Assembly (NCBI GenBank): GCA_031275995.1
Contig: JAISNY010000013.1
Coordinates: 1-49,046, forward strand
Source of the DNA: Oscillospiraceae bacterium
Lineage (GTDB): Bacteria; Bacillota; Clostridia; Oscillospirales; Acutalibacteraceae
DNA: 49,046 bases
Direction: 5' to 3'
The position numbers and the translations under genes are program-made. Below the pieces are notes generated by a model that was given only the letters and a program-made list of their open reading frames with translations, searched no databases and was not told where the DNA came from. The first letter of the stretch is position 1. Each line of letters opens with the position of its first letter. Shown in pieces: positions 1 through 8,648 of this stretch.

Positions 1-388
1 AAAGTTTTGGAACTCGACGAAATGTATGTTAATTTTAAAAAAACATTTGGCTTTGGACGGCGTAGAGCGAGAAACAAAAAACTTGTCGGTTTTCAACTTG
101 GAACACGAGAAACAAAGTACCTTGAAAGACTTTCGCAAAAAAATTGCTCACATTGATGCCGAAATTTATGCCACAGACGGCTGGGAGTCATACGATTTAA
201 TTGATCCGGCAAAACATGTAATCGGTAAAGCTCATACTTTTACTGTTGAAAGGACCAATCGTCTTTTGCGTCATTATATTGCTCGTTTTGCAAGAAAATC
301 TTACTCTGTTTCAAAATCTTTTTCAATGATTTCTAATTCTATTCTGTTGTTTGCTTACCTTAAATCTTTGGAATATATCCATATTTAG
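1..388 (+). pseudogene. IS1-family transposase (InsB-like), 5'-truncated and frameshifted
   Basis: This is the DDE transposase half of an IS1-type element, entering from outside the window. One frame reads ELDEMYVNFKKTFGFGRRR from the first bases. After a frameshift near position 140 a second frame carries the C-terminal signature: a TDGWESYDLIDPAKHVIGK-like stretch, then HTFTVERTNRLLRHYIARF, matching the InsB pattern of an acidic residue in ATDGW, an IGK-HTFTVER block and an LRHYLARF helix. The reading frame opened at position 26 is therefore wrong for its first ~40 residues. The copy is dead: its start is missing and its frame is broken. It ends where S41 peptidase-like sequence begins, so the IS or its remnant probably interrupted that gene. 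Further decayed copies of the same family lie on the minus strand at about 3640, 38700, 41830, 43500 and 45060. Confidence 0.8.
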
Positions 389-391
389 CAC

Positions 392-847
392 TGCCAAAAG
401 TATAGGTACTAAAATTGTTAAAGGCAGCGAGATTGCCTACATAAAAATTAATTCCTTTGGAACCGAACACATTAAAACGGATCAAAAAGAACTTTTTGAA
501 TTTTGCGATAGAATTGGTGATTTTAAAAACCTAATCATAAATATTACAGGAAACAGTGGTGGGGATACTAACTATTTACGTCAAAATTTATTTCGACTTC
601 TGGAAGGTAAGTTTGATGTTGAACAATTTATGCTTTTTAAGGTTGATAATGAAAATAAAGAATTTATTGAAGAAGCTTTGCCCTTATGGTTTTGCCAAAT
701 TCAAAATTGGTTTTTAGATATTTGCTTGAATATGGGTTGAATCCGGATGGCTCCAGCAATGCAGAGGTTGGTACAAAACGCGATACTGTTTCACCAGAAG
801 GTGAATCCCCTTTTGAAACTTGTTTGAAGCAAATCCGTAAAATCTAG
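392..847 (+). pseudogene. S41-family (C-terminal-processing-like) peptidase remnant
   Basis: Two frames together give the C-terminal part of an S41-type serine peptidase. The first holds IAYIKINSFGTEHIKTDQK and LIINITGNSGGDTNYLRQN, matching the beta-strand plus D/N-x-GGxxNY element of tricorn/CTP-like peptidases. After a frameshift near 690, a second frame continues YLLEYGLNPDGSSNAEVG and closes with TCLKQIRKI before the TAG at 845-847. The N-terminal half is missing and is replaced by IS1 sequence. The sequence shows a degraded fragment; the family call rests on motif recognition. It is very unlikely to be functional. Confidence 0.6.
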
Positions 848-971
848 GATGATTTTTAACTTGGTTTTGTTATTTGCAATATCTATCTATTTCTAGCAAT
901 ACCGCAAGCGAAGATTCGGCTCTATTTAAAGTAATACTTCTAAAACTATTGCAATATATTTTTGTTGGAGT

Positions 972-989
972 ACAATTTTATTTGTACGC
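972..989. promoter_or_regulatory. Inverted repeat upstream of feoAB (candidate operator)
   Basis: GTACAA-TTTTAT-TTGTAC is a perfect 6+6 bp inverted repeat about 50 bp upstream of feoA. It lies close to an AT-rich stretch (TTATAT near 994) that could be a -10 element. Its position suits an operator for a metal-dependent repressor, but it is not a recognisable Fur or DtxR consensus, so the regulator is unknown. Confidence 0.35.
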
Positions 990-1038
990 TGATTATATGC
1001 AATAAATCGGTTGTAGTTCAATGATAAAGGTTATTCGA

Positions 1039-1257
1039 ATGAATCTAAGTGAATTAAAAATGAATAAGCGGGCGATGGTTGTTGATGTCGTTGGCGAAAG
1101 GAGCATAAAATGCAGAATGATGGAGTTTGGTTTCGTTTTTGGAGCGGAACTCGAGGTAGTGAAGGCCGCTCCTCTTGGGGATCCAATCCAGGTTAAACTG
1201 GGCGAAAACGATTTCATAATCAGGAAGGATGACGCAAAAAATATTATAGTTGAATGA
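1039..1257 (+). CDS. feoA: Ferrous iron transport protein A (FeoA)
   Basis: This is a small SH3-like cytoplasmic partner of the FeoB iron permease. The protein shows the FeoA pattern: an N-terminal MNLSELKMNKRAMVVDVVG, the central RMMEFGFVFGAELEVVKAAP turn that corresponds to the family's R-x-x-x-LGF-x-GA motif, and a C-terminal IIRKDDAKNIIVE strand. An upstream ATG at 1021 is possible, but the ATG at 1039 has an AAAGG ribosome site at good spacing and gives the usual length of about 72 residues. It lies 24 bp before feoB in the standard feoAB order and is surely co-transcribed with it. A palindrome at 972-989 may regulate the pair. Confidence 0.9.
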   Translation: MNLSELKMNKRAMVVDVVGERSIKCRMMEFGFVFGAELEVVKAAPLGDPIQVKLGENDFIIRKDDAKNIIVE

Positions 1258-1281
1258 TTTTGGTATTGAAGAAGAAATTTT

Positions 1282-3492
1282 ATGGATTTATATTATTTAG
1301 GATTTATCAATCCGTGGAGGAAGTCTGTTAATAATAAAGAACGTAAGCGAATTAAAATCATAAATTTCATTAAAAATAATACGTTAGGAATTGAGCCGGC
1401 AAATTTTAACGGTGCTATGTTCCAAAGCTTAAAAAAGGAATCTAACAATAAGTTTAAGCACGTTCAAGTAAACCATTTCAACAAAGAAAAGCTGTTAAGA
1501 ATTGCGTTAATCGGAAATCCGAACACTGGGAAAACCACGTTGTTCAATAGGTTAACGGGAAGTTCTCAATGTGTGGGCAATTGGCCCGGAGTTACGGTCG
1601 AACGCAAAGAAGGAATAGTCCGAGCAGGGGGTCTACAAGCTAAAATTATCGATTTGCCTGGAGTTTATTCGCTTTCACCTTATTCTCCAGAGGAAATAAT
1701 TACACGAAATTTTCTTCTTGGAAGTCAAGCTGATTTGATTTTAAATATTGTTGATGCAACAAATTTAGAACGTAATCTTTATTTAACAACACAGCTTATG
1801 GAAACGGATATCCCGTTAGTTATAGCTTTGAATATGGCCGATTTACTCAACTATAAAGGGAAAATTGTTGATTATTGCCAGCTCGAAAATGAACTCGGAC
1901 TACCGGTTGTGAGTATCTCGGCGGGCAAAAATGCAGGAATCAATAGCCTTCTTGAAAGAATTTCTGATTTTGAAAATGAAGATATAAAGAAAAATCTTAA
2001 ATTTTATAATTCTAATATAGAACGAAAAATTAATAAAATAAATGAAATTTTAAAAGATTTCAAAAAAGAATTTAACAACAAAAGATTCATCATAATAAAA
2101 ATTCTTGAGAATGATGAATACATTTTACGTAGCCTGGGTTTGAACTTCGAAATATTAAAAAGAATACAAGCAATCAGAGATAGCAGTGAGCTTATGTTGC
2201 TGCAGGACGAGATTATTAATTCGCGCCACCGGTTTGTAGGAGGAATTGTACGAAAAACAGTTCAAAGTACGAAAAAATTAAAAGAAATTAGCATCTCGCG
2301 CAAAATAGATAAAATGGTGACGGGAAAATATACGGCCATCCCTATTTTTTTAGGAATTGTCATGTTAATTTTTTACATAACATTCGGCCCAATCGGAAGC
2401 TTTTTTGAAAAATCTACAAGATCGTTAATTGAAGATGGAATAAACCATGCCGCAAGAGTACTCTTATCGCAGTTCAACGCCGGAAAAACTCTGAGTAGCC
2501 TTGTTGAAGCAGTCGTCAGCGGACTTGGCGAAGTTATATCCTTTCTACCGCAAATGATGATTCTTTTTGGATTCCTTGCAGCACTGGAAGATAGCGGCTA
2601 TATGGTCAGAGCTGCCTTTGTGATGGATAAACTCCTAAGAAAAATCGGACTTTCAGGCCGCGCGTTCGTACCTTTGCTAATGGGATTTGGATGCAGCGTT
2701 CCTGCCATTATGAGCACGCGTATACTCGAAAATAAACGTGAAAAAAATTTGAGTATTTTGCTAATTCCGTTCATGTCGTGCGGTGCAAAAATGCCAGTAT
2801 ATTTGCTGTTTATGAACATATTTTTTGTGCGTAATAAGGCTTTGATTATATTTTTAATTTATATTTCAGGAATAATTTTTTCAATTCTAACAGCGGTTAT
2901 ATTTAAAAAAATAATTTTGAGAGGTTCGAGAGCACCGTTCATTATGGAGTTGCCGGATTATAAAATTCCTTCGTTAAGGAATATATACATACAAATTTGG
3001 GAAAATTTGAAAGATTTTTTGGAGCGTGCAGGCACGATAATTTTAGGGTCAACCGTTGTAATTTGGTTTTTGCAGTGTGTTGACTTAACATTAAAGTTTA
3101 CTTCAAATAGCTCCAAAAGTTTGATAGCGGTAATAGGAAGCATTATTTCGCCAATATTTTTACCGTGCGGATTTGGAAATTGGAAGGCGGCTGTCGCTTT
3201 GATAACAGGCATGATTTCGAAGGAATCAATCGTAAGCACTCTGGCAGTAGTATTCTCTAATAGCGATATAGACCTTAAAACGGCGCTGAATTTGACATTC
3301 ACACCAGCGAGTAGTATTTCCTTCATAATTTTTGTTCTGCTTTATTCCCCTTGTATGGCTGCTGTTTCGGCGGTGCGCAAAGAACTCAAAAGCACTTCCA
3401 AAACTTTGTTGGTAATGGGTTACTGCACAGGATTGGCTTGGATAGCTTCAACGATAACTTATCAAATATTAAAATTAATCTTAGTAGGTTAA
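1282..3492 (+). CDS. feoB: Ferrous iron transport protein B (FeoB)
   Basis: This is an inner-membrane Fe(II) transporter with an N-terminal GTPase-like domain. G1 is GNPNTGKT (residues 78-85), followed by the FeoB signature VGNWPGVTVERKEG, G3 DLPG (124-127) and G4 NMAD (about 184). A helical linker precedes the permease part, whose Gate motifs include FLPQMMILFGFLAALEDSGYM and GFGCSVPAIMSTR. Many hydrophobic segments run from about residue 345 to the end. At 736 residues the length is slightly above usual because about 70 residues precede the G domain. This extension is basic and has no domain I recognise. A later start (for example the Met at residue 46) is possible. It follows feoA directly. 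The C-terminus looks complete. Confidence 0.95.
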   Translation: MDLYYLGFINPWRKSVNNKERKRIKIINFIKNNTLGIEPANFNGAMFQSLKKESNNKFKHVQVNHFNKEKLLRIALIGNPNTGKTTLFNRLTGSSQCVGNWPGVTVERKEGIVRAGGLQAKIIDLPGVYSLSPYSPEEIITRNFLLGSQADLILNIVDATNLERNLYLTTQLMETDIPLVIALNMADLLNYKGKIVDYCQLENELGLPVVSISAGKNAGINSLLERISDFENEDIKKNLKFYNSNIERKINKINEILKDFKKEFNNKRFIIIKILENDEYILRSLGLNFEILKRIQAIRDSSELMLLQDEIINSRHRFVGGIVRKTVQSTKKLKEISISRKIDKMVTGKYTAIPIFLGIVMLIFYITFGPIGSFFEKSTRSLIEDGINHAARVLLSQFNAGKTLSSLVEAVVSGLGEVISFLPQMMILFGFLAALEDSGYMVRAAFVMDKLLRKIGLSGRAFVPLLMGFGCSVPAIMSTRILENKREKNLSILLIPFMSCGAKMPVYLLFMNIFFVRNKALIIFLIYISGIIFSILTAVIFKKIILRGSRAPFIMELPDYKIPSLRNIYIQIWENLKDFLERAGTIILGSTVVIWFLQCVDLTLKFTSNSSKSLIAVIGSIISPIFLPCGFGNWKAAVALITGMISKESIVSTLAVVFSNSDIDLKTALNLTFTPASSISFIIFVLLYSPCMAAVSAVRKELKSTSKTLLVMGYCTGLAWIASTITYQILKLILVG

Positions 3493-3737
3493 GTTCTTTT
3501 TTTCGTAAAGTTCAAGTGATTGATTTTTTGAATTTTCCCACTAAATGGGTTAAATATAATCCACTTAATTTAAAATTGGGAATATGATTCAAGTGAAGAA
3601 ATTTTGCAGAAACTTAACTCAATACCTAAGAACATACCAGTTAAGGTATTGATAAAAATAAGCACATTTGTTCATAAATAGCAAAACAGAATCAGAAATC
3701 ATTAAAGACTTTTAGACCAACAAAAAAAACGATTGAT
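3493..3737 (-). mobile_element. Intergenic region with IS1-family 3' remnant
   Basis: This is the convergent gap between feoB and xseA. Positions ~3640-3725, read on the minus strand, give a fragment (…LMISDSVLLF…) that matches the last residues of the InsB copy at the window start and the copy at 45060-45330. No reading frame survives. The first half (3493-3640) is AT-rich with nothing recognisable. Confidence 0.5.
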
Positions 3738-4946
3738 TTAAACCTGGCACATGGAAATTAAAAGTTTAAATTCTGCTTCACCATCTTGCATTATAATTTT
3801 TAAACTTTCAATTTTTTCTAGATCTTTTATTCTTTTAAAAGTTTTACCATTGGAATCAACAATCACAGCATATCCTCTTGCGATTACAGTAGAAGGGTTA
3901 AGAACTGAGAGACGTGATTTCATTAATTCTAAATTGGATTTTTTAAAAAGGATAAAATTTTTAAAAGCTGTTTTAAGTCTTTCATCTTTACGTTTTAATT
4001 CGGATTTAATTTCCCAAAACTTTAAAGCAGGGCTCACCGAGGTCAGATTGATTTTTAATTTTTCAACTTTGGAACGAAGTTCAACTATCTTCATTTTTAA
4101 AGCGTTATCGCATTTTTGATGCATCATCTTGATTAAATTAAAAACTTCAGAAATGCTGACCGACGCGAGTTCGGCAGCTGATGAAGGAGTAGGAGCGCGC
4201 ATATCGGCGGCAAAATCGCATAAAGTATAATTTACATCATGACCGACTGCCGAAATTATCGGCACTTTAGAATATGCAACTTTTCTTGCAACAGATTCTT
4301 CATTAAAGGCCCAAAGTTCTTCAAGCGATCCTCCTCCGCGCCCTATTATAATTGTGTCTACGGTTTCATTAGAATTTAACAAATCAATGGCTTTAATTAG
4401 CTCTTCCGGAGCTTGCAATCCTTGAACTCTAACCGGAGCAAGAACTATTTCTGCAAGAGGGTATCTTCGTTTAAGTACGTTTATGATGTCATGGATTACA
4501 GCGCCTGTTTTCGAGGTAATAACTCCTATTTTGCGTGGAAATCTGGGCAAACTTCGTTTTCTAGATTCCTCAAAAAGACCCTCCGACTCTAACTTTGATT
4601 TAAGATTTTGCAGCGCTTCATTAATTTCACCTTTGCTAAGGGGCAAAACTTTGCATGCATATAGCTGGTATTTTCCACTGACTACATAAGAAGATACGGA
4701 ACCATAAATCAGCACCTTGACACCATCTTGAAACACGAAGTTGTTACTGGAAGCATAATGAGAGAACATGACCGATGTAATGCTGCATTTTTCGTCCTTT
4801 AAAGAAAAATAAACATGTCCCGATCTAAAATTCTGTTTAAGATTAGAAATTTCTCCCGAAACACAGATGTTCTGCAAAACTTCATCGTTCTCAAACAACA
4901 TTTTAACATACATATTTAACTGGCTTACACTAAGAGGACCAGACAT
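3738..4946 (-). CDS. xseA: Exodeoxyribonuclease VII large subunit
   Basis: This is the catalytic subunit of ExoVII, which degrades single-stranded DNA to oligonucleotides. The N-terminal OB fold is clear (MSGPLSVSQLNMYVK, then GEISNLKQNFRSGHVYFSLKD), followed by the catalytic domain with SLPRFPRKIGVITSKTGAV, IIIGRGGGSLEELWAFNEE and ISAVGHDVNYTLCDFAADMR, all diagnostic. A charged, probably coiled-coil region (about 270-350) leads to a final ARGYA element. The length of 402 residues is normal. The ATG at 4946 is preceded by GAGGGG. It lies 78 bp downstream of nusB in the run uvrB-acpP-nusB-xseA. The small subunit xseB, often next in clostridia, is not present here. Confidence 0.95.
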   Translation of the reverse strand: MSGPLSVSQLNMYVKMLFENDEVLQNICVSGEISNLKQNFRSGHVYFSLKDEKCSITSVMFSHYASSNNFVFQDGVKVLIYGSVSSYVVSGKYQLYACKVLPLSKGEINEALQNLKSKLESEGLFEESRKRSLPRFPRKIGVITSKTGAVIHDIINVLKRRYPLAEIVLAPVRVQGLQAPEELIKAIDLLNSNETVDTIIIGRGGGSLEELWAFNEESVARKVAYSKVPIISAVGHDVNYTLCDFAADMRAPTPSSAAELASVSISEVFNLIKMMHQKCDNALKMKIVELRSKVEKLKINLTSVSPALKFWEIKSELKRKDERLKTAFKNFILFKKSNLELMKSRLSVLNPSTVIARGYAVIVDSNGKTFKRIKDLEKIESLKIIMQDGEAEFKLLISMCQV

Positions 4947-5024
4947 TTTTCCCCTCTATATTTTAAATTTTGGAATATGCGAAACTGGGCTGCCCTTCAA
5001 AATTAATTTTGCATACTTACTGAA

Positions 5025-5444
5025 TTAATTTGTACTAGTCAAGATTTCTTTTTCTATCGCGTTAAGTACAGCATTAACGTAGGCAGGTTCTTCTGATGAT
5101 CCGTACCTCTTTGCAATTTCCACAGCCTCATAACTTGATATCCCTGCAGGAATTTCAGATTCAAACAACATCTCATAAACTGCTATCCGCATGGTGCAAA
5201 GAGCAACACGAGAGATTCGATTCACTTCCCAATTTTTTAGGTTACTTTTAATGAGTTCATCAATTTTTTGTAGATTTTCGCTAACGCCCCAAAAAACCCT
5301 TGATGCAAATTCATCAATTTTTTGGTCATATTCGAACTCAAAATTATTAAAGACTTTTTTAAGGTCGATCTTAGATTTAACAAAACTTGCGGAAAACAAC
5401 AATTCAAATGCTTGAATTCTAGCCTTATATCTGCTCACACTCAT
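5025..5444 (-). CDS. nusB: Transcription antitermination factor NusB
   Basis: This all-helical RNA-binding protein acts with NusE (S10) in rRNA antitermination. It shows the family features: an N-terminal SRYKARIQAFELLFS helix, a central DELIKSNLKNWEVNRISRVALCTMRIAVYEM stretch and the C-terminal P-AGISSYEAVEIAKRYGSEEPAYVNAVLNAI core with NAVL. The length of about 139 residues is typical. I place the start at the ATG at 5444; a TTG at 5450 would add two residues. A GAGG motif abuts the ATG, so the ribosome site is ambiguous. It lies upstream of xseA on the same strand, a common clostridial pairing. Confidence 0.92.
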   Translation of the reverse strand: MSVSRYKARIQAFELLFSASFVKSKIDLKKVFNNFEFEYDQKIDEFASRVFWGVSENLQKIDELIKSNLKNWEVNRISRVALCTMRIAVYEMLFESEIPAGISSYEAVEIAKRYGSSEEPAYVNAVLNAIEKEILTSTN

Positions 5445-5578
5445 CCTCAAAAATGTTATAAGGGAAGTTTAGCATTTTATTTTATAGTTTTCAAATAATT
5501 AGAAATTTTTTTTTAAAAATTCCACCGTTCCAGTTTACATGTTTAAAGTTTTAACTGTTCTTTAACGATTTTTAAAAT

Positions 5579-5833
5579 TCAATCATTGACTTTATTTTCT
5601 TTTTTATCTTGCAAATCCTCAATATGTTTTACTATGTCGCTGACTGTTCTCATGTTTTCGAGTCCTTCTAATTCTAAATCCACATCGAATTCACTTGAAA
5701 CAGACGAGACGAAATCGGCGAAATCCAAAGAATCTGCGCCTAAATCATGTACAAGATCGGTTTCTGCATTTATAAAATCTTCTTCAACTGAGAAATGTTC
5801 GCTTAAAATTTTTTTCACTCTTTCAAAAATCAC
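5579..5833 (-). CDS. acpP: Acyl carrier protein
   Basis: This is a small acidic carrier of acyl chains in fatty acid synthesis. The phosphopantetheine attachment serine sits in HDLGADSLDFADF, the hallmark motif. The rest follows the four-helix ACP pattern (FERVKKILSEHFSVEEDFI, then FDVDLELEGLENMRTVSDIVKHI). At 84 residues it is of normal length with a short charged tail. The start is a GTG at 5833 preceded by a strong GGAGG site at good spacing. It lies between uvrB and nusB. No other fatty-acid synthesis genes (fabD/F/G, plsX) are adjacent, which is unusual and fits the rearranged character of this genome. Confidence 0.95.
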   Translation of the reverse strand: MIFERVKKILSEHFSVEEDFINAETDLVHDLGADSLDFADFVSSVSSEFDVDLELEGLENMRTVSDIVKHIEDLQDKKENKVND

Positions 5834-5981
5834 TTGAAATCCTCCGAACGTATAATTTAATTGGGATGCTTAATGTATATTTTGTTTGAGATTCTGTTGT
5901 CAAGTTTTTTTCCCTTTTTTTGCATAGTTATTTGAAAAAATAGTTCAAATTAGAGCACAAAACCTGATTTGATAATTGAAA

Positions 5982-8003
5982 TTAAAGTATTTTTTCATCG
6001 TTATTTTTTTTTAATTTATTGATTTCGTCGCGCAGGGCGGCTGCGGTTTCAAAATCAAGCTTTTTTGCAGATTCCTTCATTTTGGATGTAAGAAGTTTTA
6101 TTAAAGATCTTTTTTCTGCATTAGAACTTATATTTTGAAGTTTAATTTTAGGTTCCTTAATGGCGATTTCTAAAACGTCGAAAATATCTTTTTTTACGCT
6201 TTTAGGCGTTATGCTGTGTTTTATGTTATAATCCTCCTGAATTTTTCTACGTCTTAAAGTTTCATCAATAGCACGCTCCATAGAACCAGTTATTACATCT
6301 GCATACATTATCGCTTCACCGTTAACATTGCGAGCGGCGCGTCCAATTGTTTGGATAAGCGTACGGTGAGTTCTTAAAAAACCTTCTTTATCAGCGTCGA
6401 GAATTGCAACGAGGGAAACTTCAGGAATATCTAAGCCTTCTCGTAAGAGATTTATGCCAACGAGCACGTCAATTTCACCGAGTCGAAGCTTTTTTATTAT
6501 TTCCATACGTTCTATTGTTTCAACGTCGCTGTGCATGTATCTTACTTTTATTCCTTTATTTTCAAAGAAAGAAGTTAAATCTTCTGCCATTTTTTTAGTT
6601 AAAGTCGTTATTAGAACACGTTCCTTTTTTGAAGTACAGCATTTTATTCTTTCAAGAAGGTCAGAGATTTGACCTTTATAATTTTCAGGAGCTTTAATTT
6701 GACTTTTCCCGTCAATTGGCAAGACTGTAATTTTGGGGTCTATTAAACCGGTAGGTCTAATTATTTGTTCAACAACTTTCGAGCTTGTTTGCAGCTCAAA
6801 ATCGCCAGGAGTGGCACTTACAAAAATAACCTGACTTATTTTTTTATAAAATTCTTCATAGGTAAGTGGACGATTGTCTCTGGCTGAAGGAAGTCGAAAC
6901 CCATATTCGACAAGGTTTGTCTTTCGTGACCTGTCGCCGGCGTGCATCGCGTGAACTTGGGGCAAAGTAACGTGAGATTCATCGACGAACATTAAAAAAT
7001 CTTTTGGAAAGAAGTCGAACAAAGTGAAAGGCGGAGTACCGGGCTCTAACCCTGCAAGAACTCTTGAATAATTTTCGATTCCTTTACAAAAACCAATTTC
7101 TTCAAGCATTTCCATGTCATAACGGGTACGCTGTTCTATTCGGTTTGCTTCAGCAAATTTTTCAAGATTTTTGAAATATTCTATTTGTTTAAGCATTTCG
7201 GATTCTATTTTAATAAGCGATTCTTTTATTTTGTAATGTGGAACTATGTAATGTGAAGCCGGATAAACCGCAGCGTGAAGAAGTTGGCTAATAATTTCTC
7301 CTGTTAAGGAATTAATTTCAAATATACTTTCGATTTCGTCTCCAAAGAACTCCACGCGTATTGCTTTGCCGGAAGATTCGGCAGGGAAAATATCAATAAC
7401 ATCGCCCCGCACTCTGAACTTAGCCCGCTCGAGCGTTTCGCTTCGCATATACTGAAGTTCCACCAATTTAGCAATTACTTCATCTCTAGCCTTGTTCATT
7501 CCCGGACGCATTGAAAGTGTCATTTGTCTATAATCGTGCGGATTACCGAGATTATAAATGCAAGATACGCTTGCTACCACGATTACATCACTGCGCTCGA
7601 TAAGGGAAGAGGTGGCTGAGTGTCTTAGTTTGTCGATTTCATCGTTAATTGCGGAATCTTTTTCAATGTAAGTATCCGTTGCCGCAATGTAAGCTTCGGG
7701 TCGATAATAATCATAATAGCTGACAAAATATTCCACCGAATTTTTCGGGAAAAAACTTTTAAATTCAGAGCAAAGCTGCGCGGCCAAGGTCTTGTTGTGA
7801 GCTAGAACTAACGTTGGTTTATTCACTTTCTCAATAATTCCTGCCATCGTAAAAGTCTTTCCAGAACCTGTTACCCCAAGAAGCGTTTGCTCGTTCAGAC
7901 CTTCCTTTATGCCTTGGGAAAGCTCTTTCACAGCCTTTTCCTGATCGCCCAAGAATTTAAATTGCGATTCTATTTTAAAATCCATATCGGTTGATTCTCT
8001 CAT
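5982..8003 (-). CDS. uvrB: Excinuclease ABC subunit B
   Basis: UvrB is the damage-verifying helicase-like subunit of nucleotide excision repair. Motifs are complete: Walker A GVTGSGKT (residues 43-50), the beta-hairpin region with [21 protein letters not shown], motif [13 protein letters not shown], motif [12 protein letters not shown], motif [18 protein letters not shown] and motif [14 protein letters not shown]. The C-terminal UVR domain that contacts UvrA/UvrC is present ([22 protein letters not shown]). The length of 673 residues is normal. The start at 8003 (MRESTD) could instead be the ATG at 7985 (MDFKIE); neither has a clear ribosome site. uvrA and uvrC are not in the window. Confidence 0.97.
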   Translation of the reverse strand: MRESTDMDFKIESQFKFLGDQEKAVKELSQGIKEGLNEQTLLGVTGSGKTFTMAGIIEKVNKPTLVLAHNKTLAAQLCSEFKSFFPKNSVEYFVSYYDYYRPEAYIAATDTYIEKDSAINDEIDKLRHSATSSLIERSDVIVVASVSCIYNLGNPHDYRQMTLSMRPGMNKARDEVIAKLVELQYMRSETLERAKFRVRGDVIDIFPAESSGKAIRVEFFGDEIESIFEINSLTGEIISQLLHAAVYPASHYIVPHYKIKESLIKIESEMLKQIEYFKNLEKFAEANRIEQRTRYDMEMLEEIGFCKGIENYSRVLAGLEPGTPPFTLFDFFPKDFLMFVDESHVTLPQVHAMHAGDRSRKTNLVEYGFRLPSARDNRPLTYEEFYKKISQVIFVSATPGDFELQTSSKVVEQIIRPTGLIDPKITVLPIDGKSQIKAPENYKGQISDLLERIKCCTSKKERVLITTLTKKMAEDLTSFFENKGIKVRYMHSDVETIERMEIIKKLRLGEIDVLVGINLLREGLDIPEVSLVAILDADKEGFLRTHRTLIQTIGRAARNVNGEAIMYADVITGSMERAIDETLRRRKIQEDYNIKHSITPKSVKKDIFDVLEIAIKEPKIKLQNISSNAEKRSLIKLLTSKMKESAKKLDFETAAALRDEINKLKKNNDEKIL

Positions 8004-8648
8004 GTTGTAGACTGTGAGTCAAATTCAAATATAAATTAAAAAAAGGCCAGGAAACGTATTTTTAACAAAACAAAAAAGAAAAAAGTCGTAAAATTTCTAG
8101 CCCAAAGGTTAAAATCAAGAATATTGAATTTATTAAACGTTTGAAAGTTTTAGATACCGGTACAGAAATTGTAAAAAATACTTCAGTTTGAGATTCAATC
8201 TGATATTAGGTGTTTATAATTTTAATTTACTTGAACTTTACCAAACATCGTCTAACGGAGTTCAATGGTATAAAAAGTTAATTTTCATTTGCACCTAAAA
8301 GAATGTGAATGGAGGTATGGTAATGATGAAAAAACTTTAATTGCCAGTTTATCTAGTATATCAAGGCGTATGAGATTTTTTGTTAGTCTAGAGCCATATT
8401 TTTATTAGGCATAATATTTTTAATGCGTCCTGTTTCCAGATTTTCAAAAACACTAATTTAATTTTTAAAGGCAAAAAACCTAAATTTATTCGTAGTTTTA
8501 AACTAAGTATCCTGGGAATTTGAATTAATTTTTTAAATTGGTTAAAATTTTTTGTGATATACAAGCGTTCAGTGTTAAAAAATGCTGATTAGATTTTGGC
8601 CGTACAATAGGTTGTCTAAAATATTTTTTTATCAAGGAATAATTTTTT
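8004..8648 (+). mobile_element. Intergenic region with IS1595-like transposase remnant
   Basis: This is the divergent gap between uvrB and mutS. Positions ~8240-8400 encode, with breaks, a transposase C-terminus: LHLKECEWRYGNDEKTL is split by a stop, followed by LIASLSSISRRMRFFVSLE. The FNGV/LHLKECEWR pattern is that of IS1595/ISXO2-like transposases. It ends in TTGTTAGTCTAGAGCC, the same terminal sequence seen at the other copies (16625-16912 on the minus strand and about 45745-45860 on the plus strand). The last 60 bp hold the mutS ribosome site AAGGAA. Nothing else is recognisable. Confidence 0.5.

Noticed and set aside
2598-3326. Minus-strand open frames inside feoB, and similar long antisense frames in mutS, gyrA, xseA and uvrB
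   Set aside because: They are mirror frames of strongly conserved genes, without ribosome sites or recognisable domains.
3351-3587. Plus-strand frame overlapping the feoB end
   Set aside because: It overlaps conserved FeoB sequence in another frame and shows no family.
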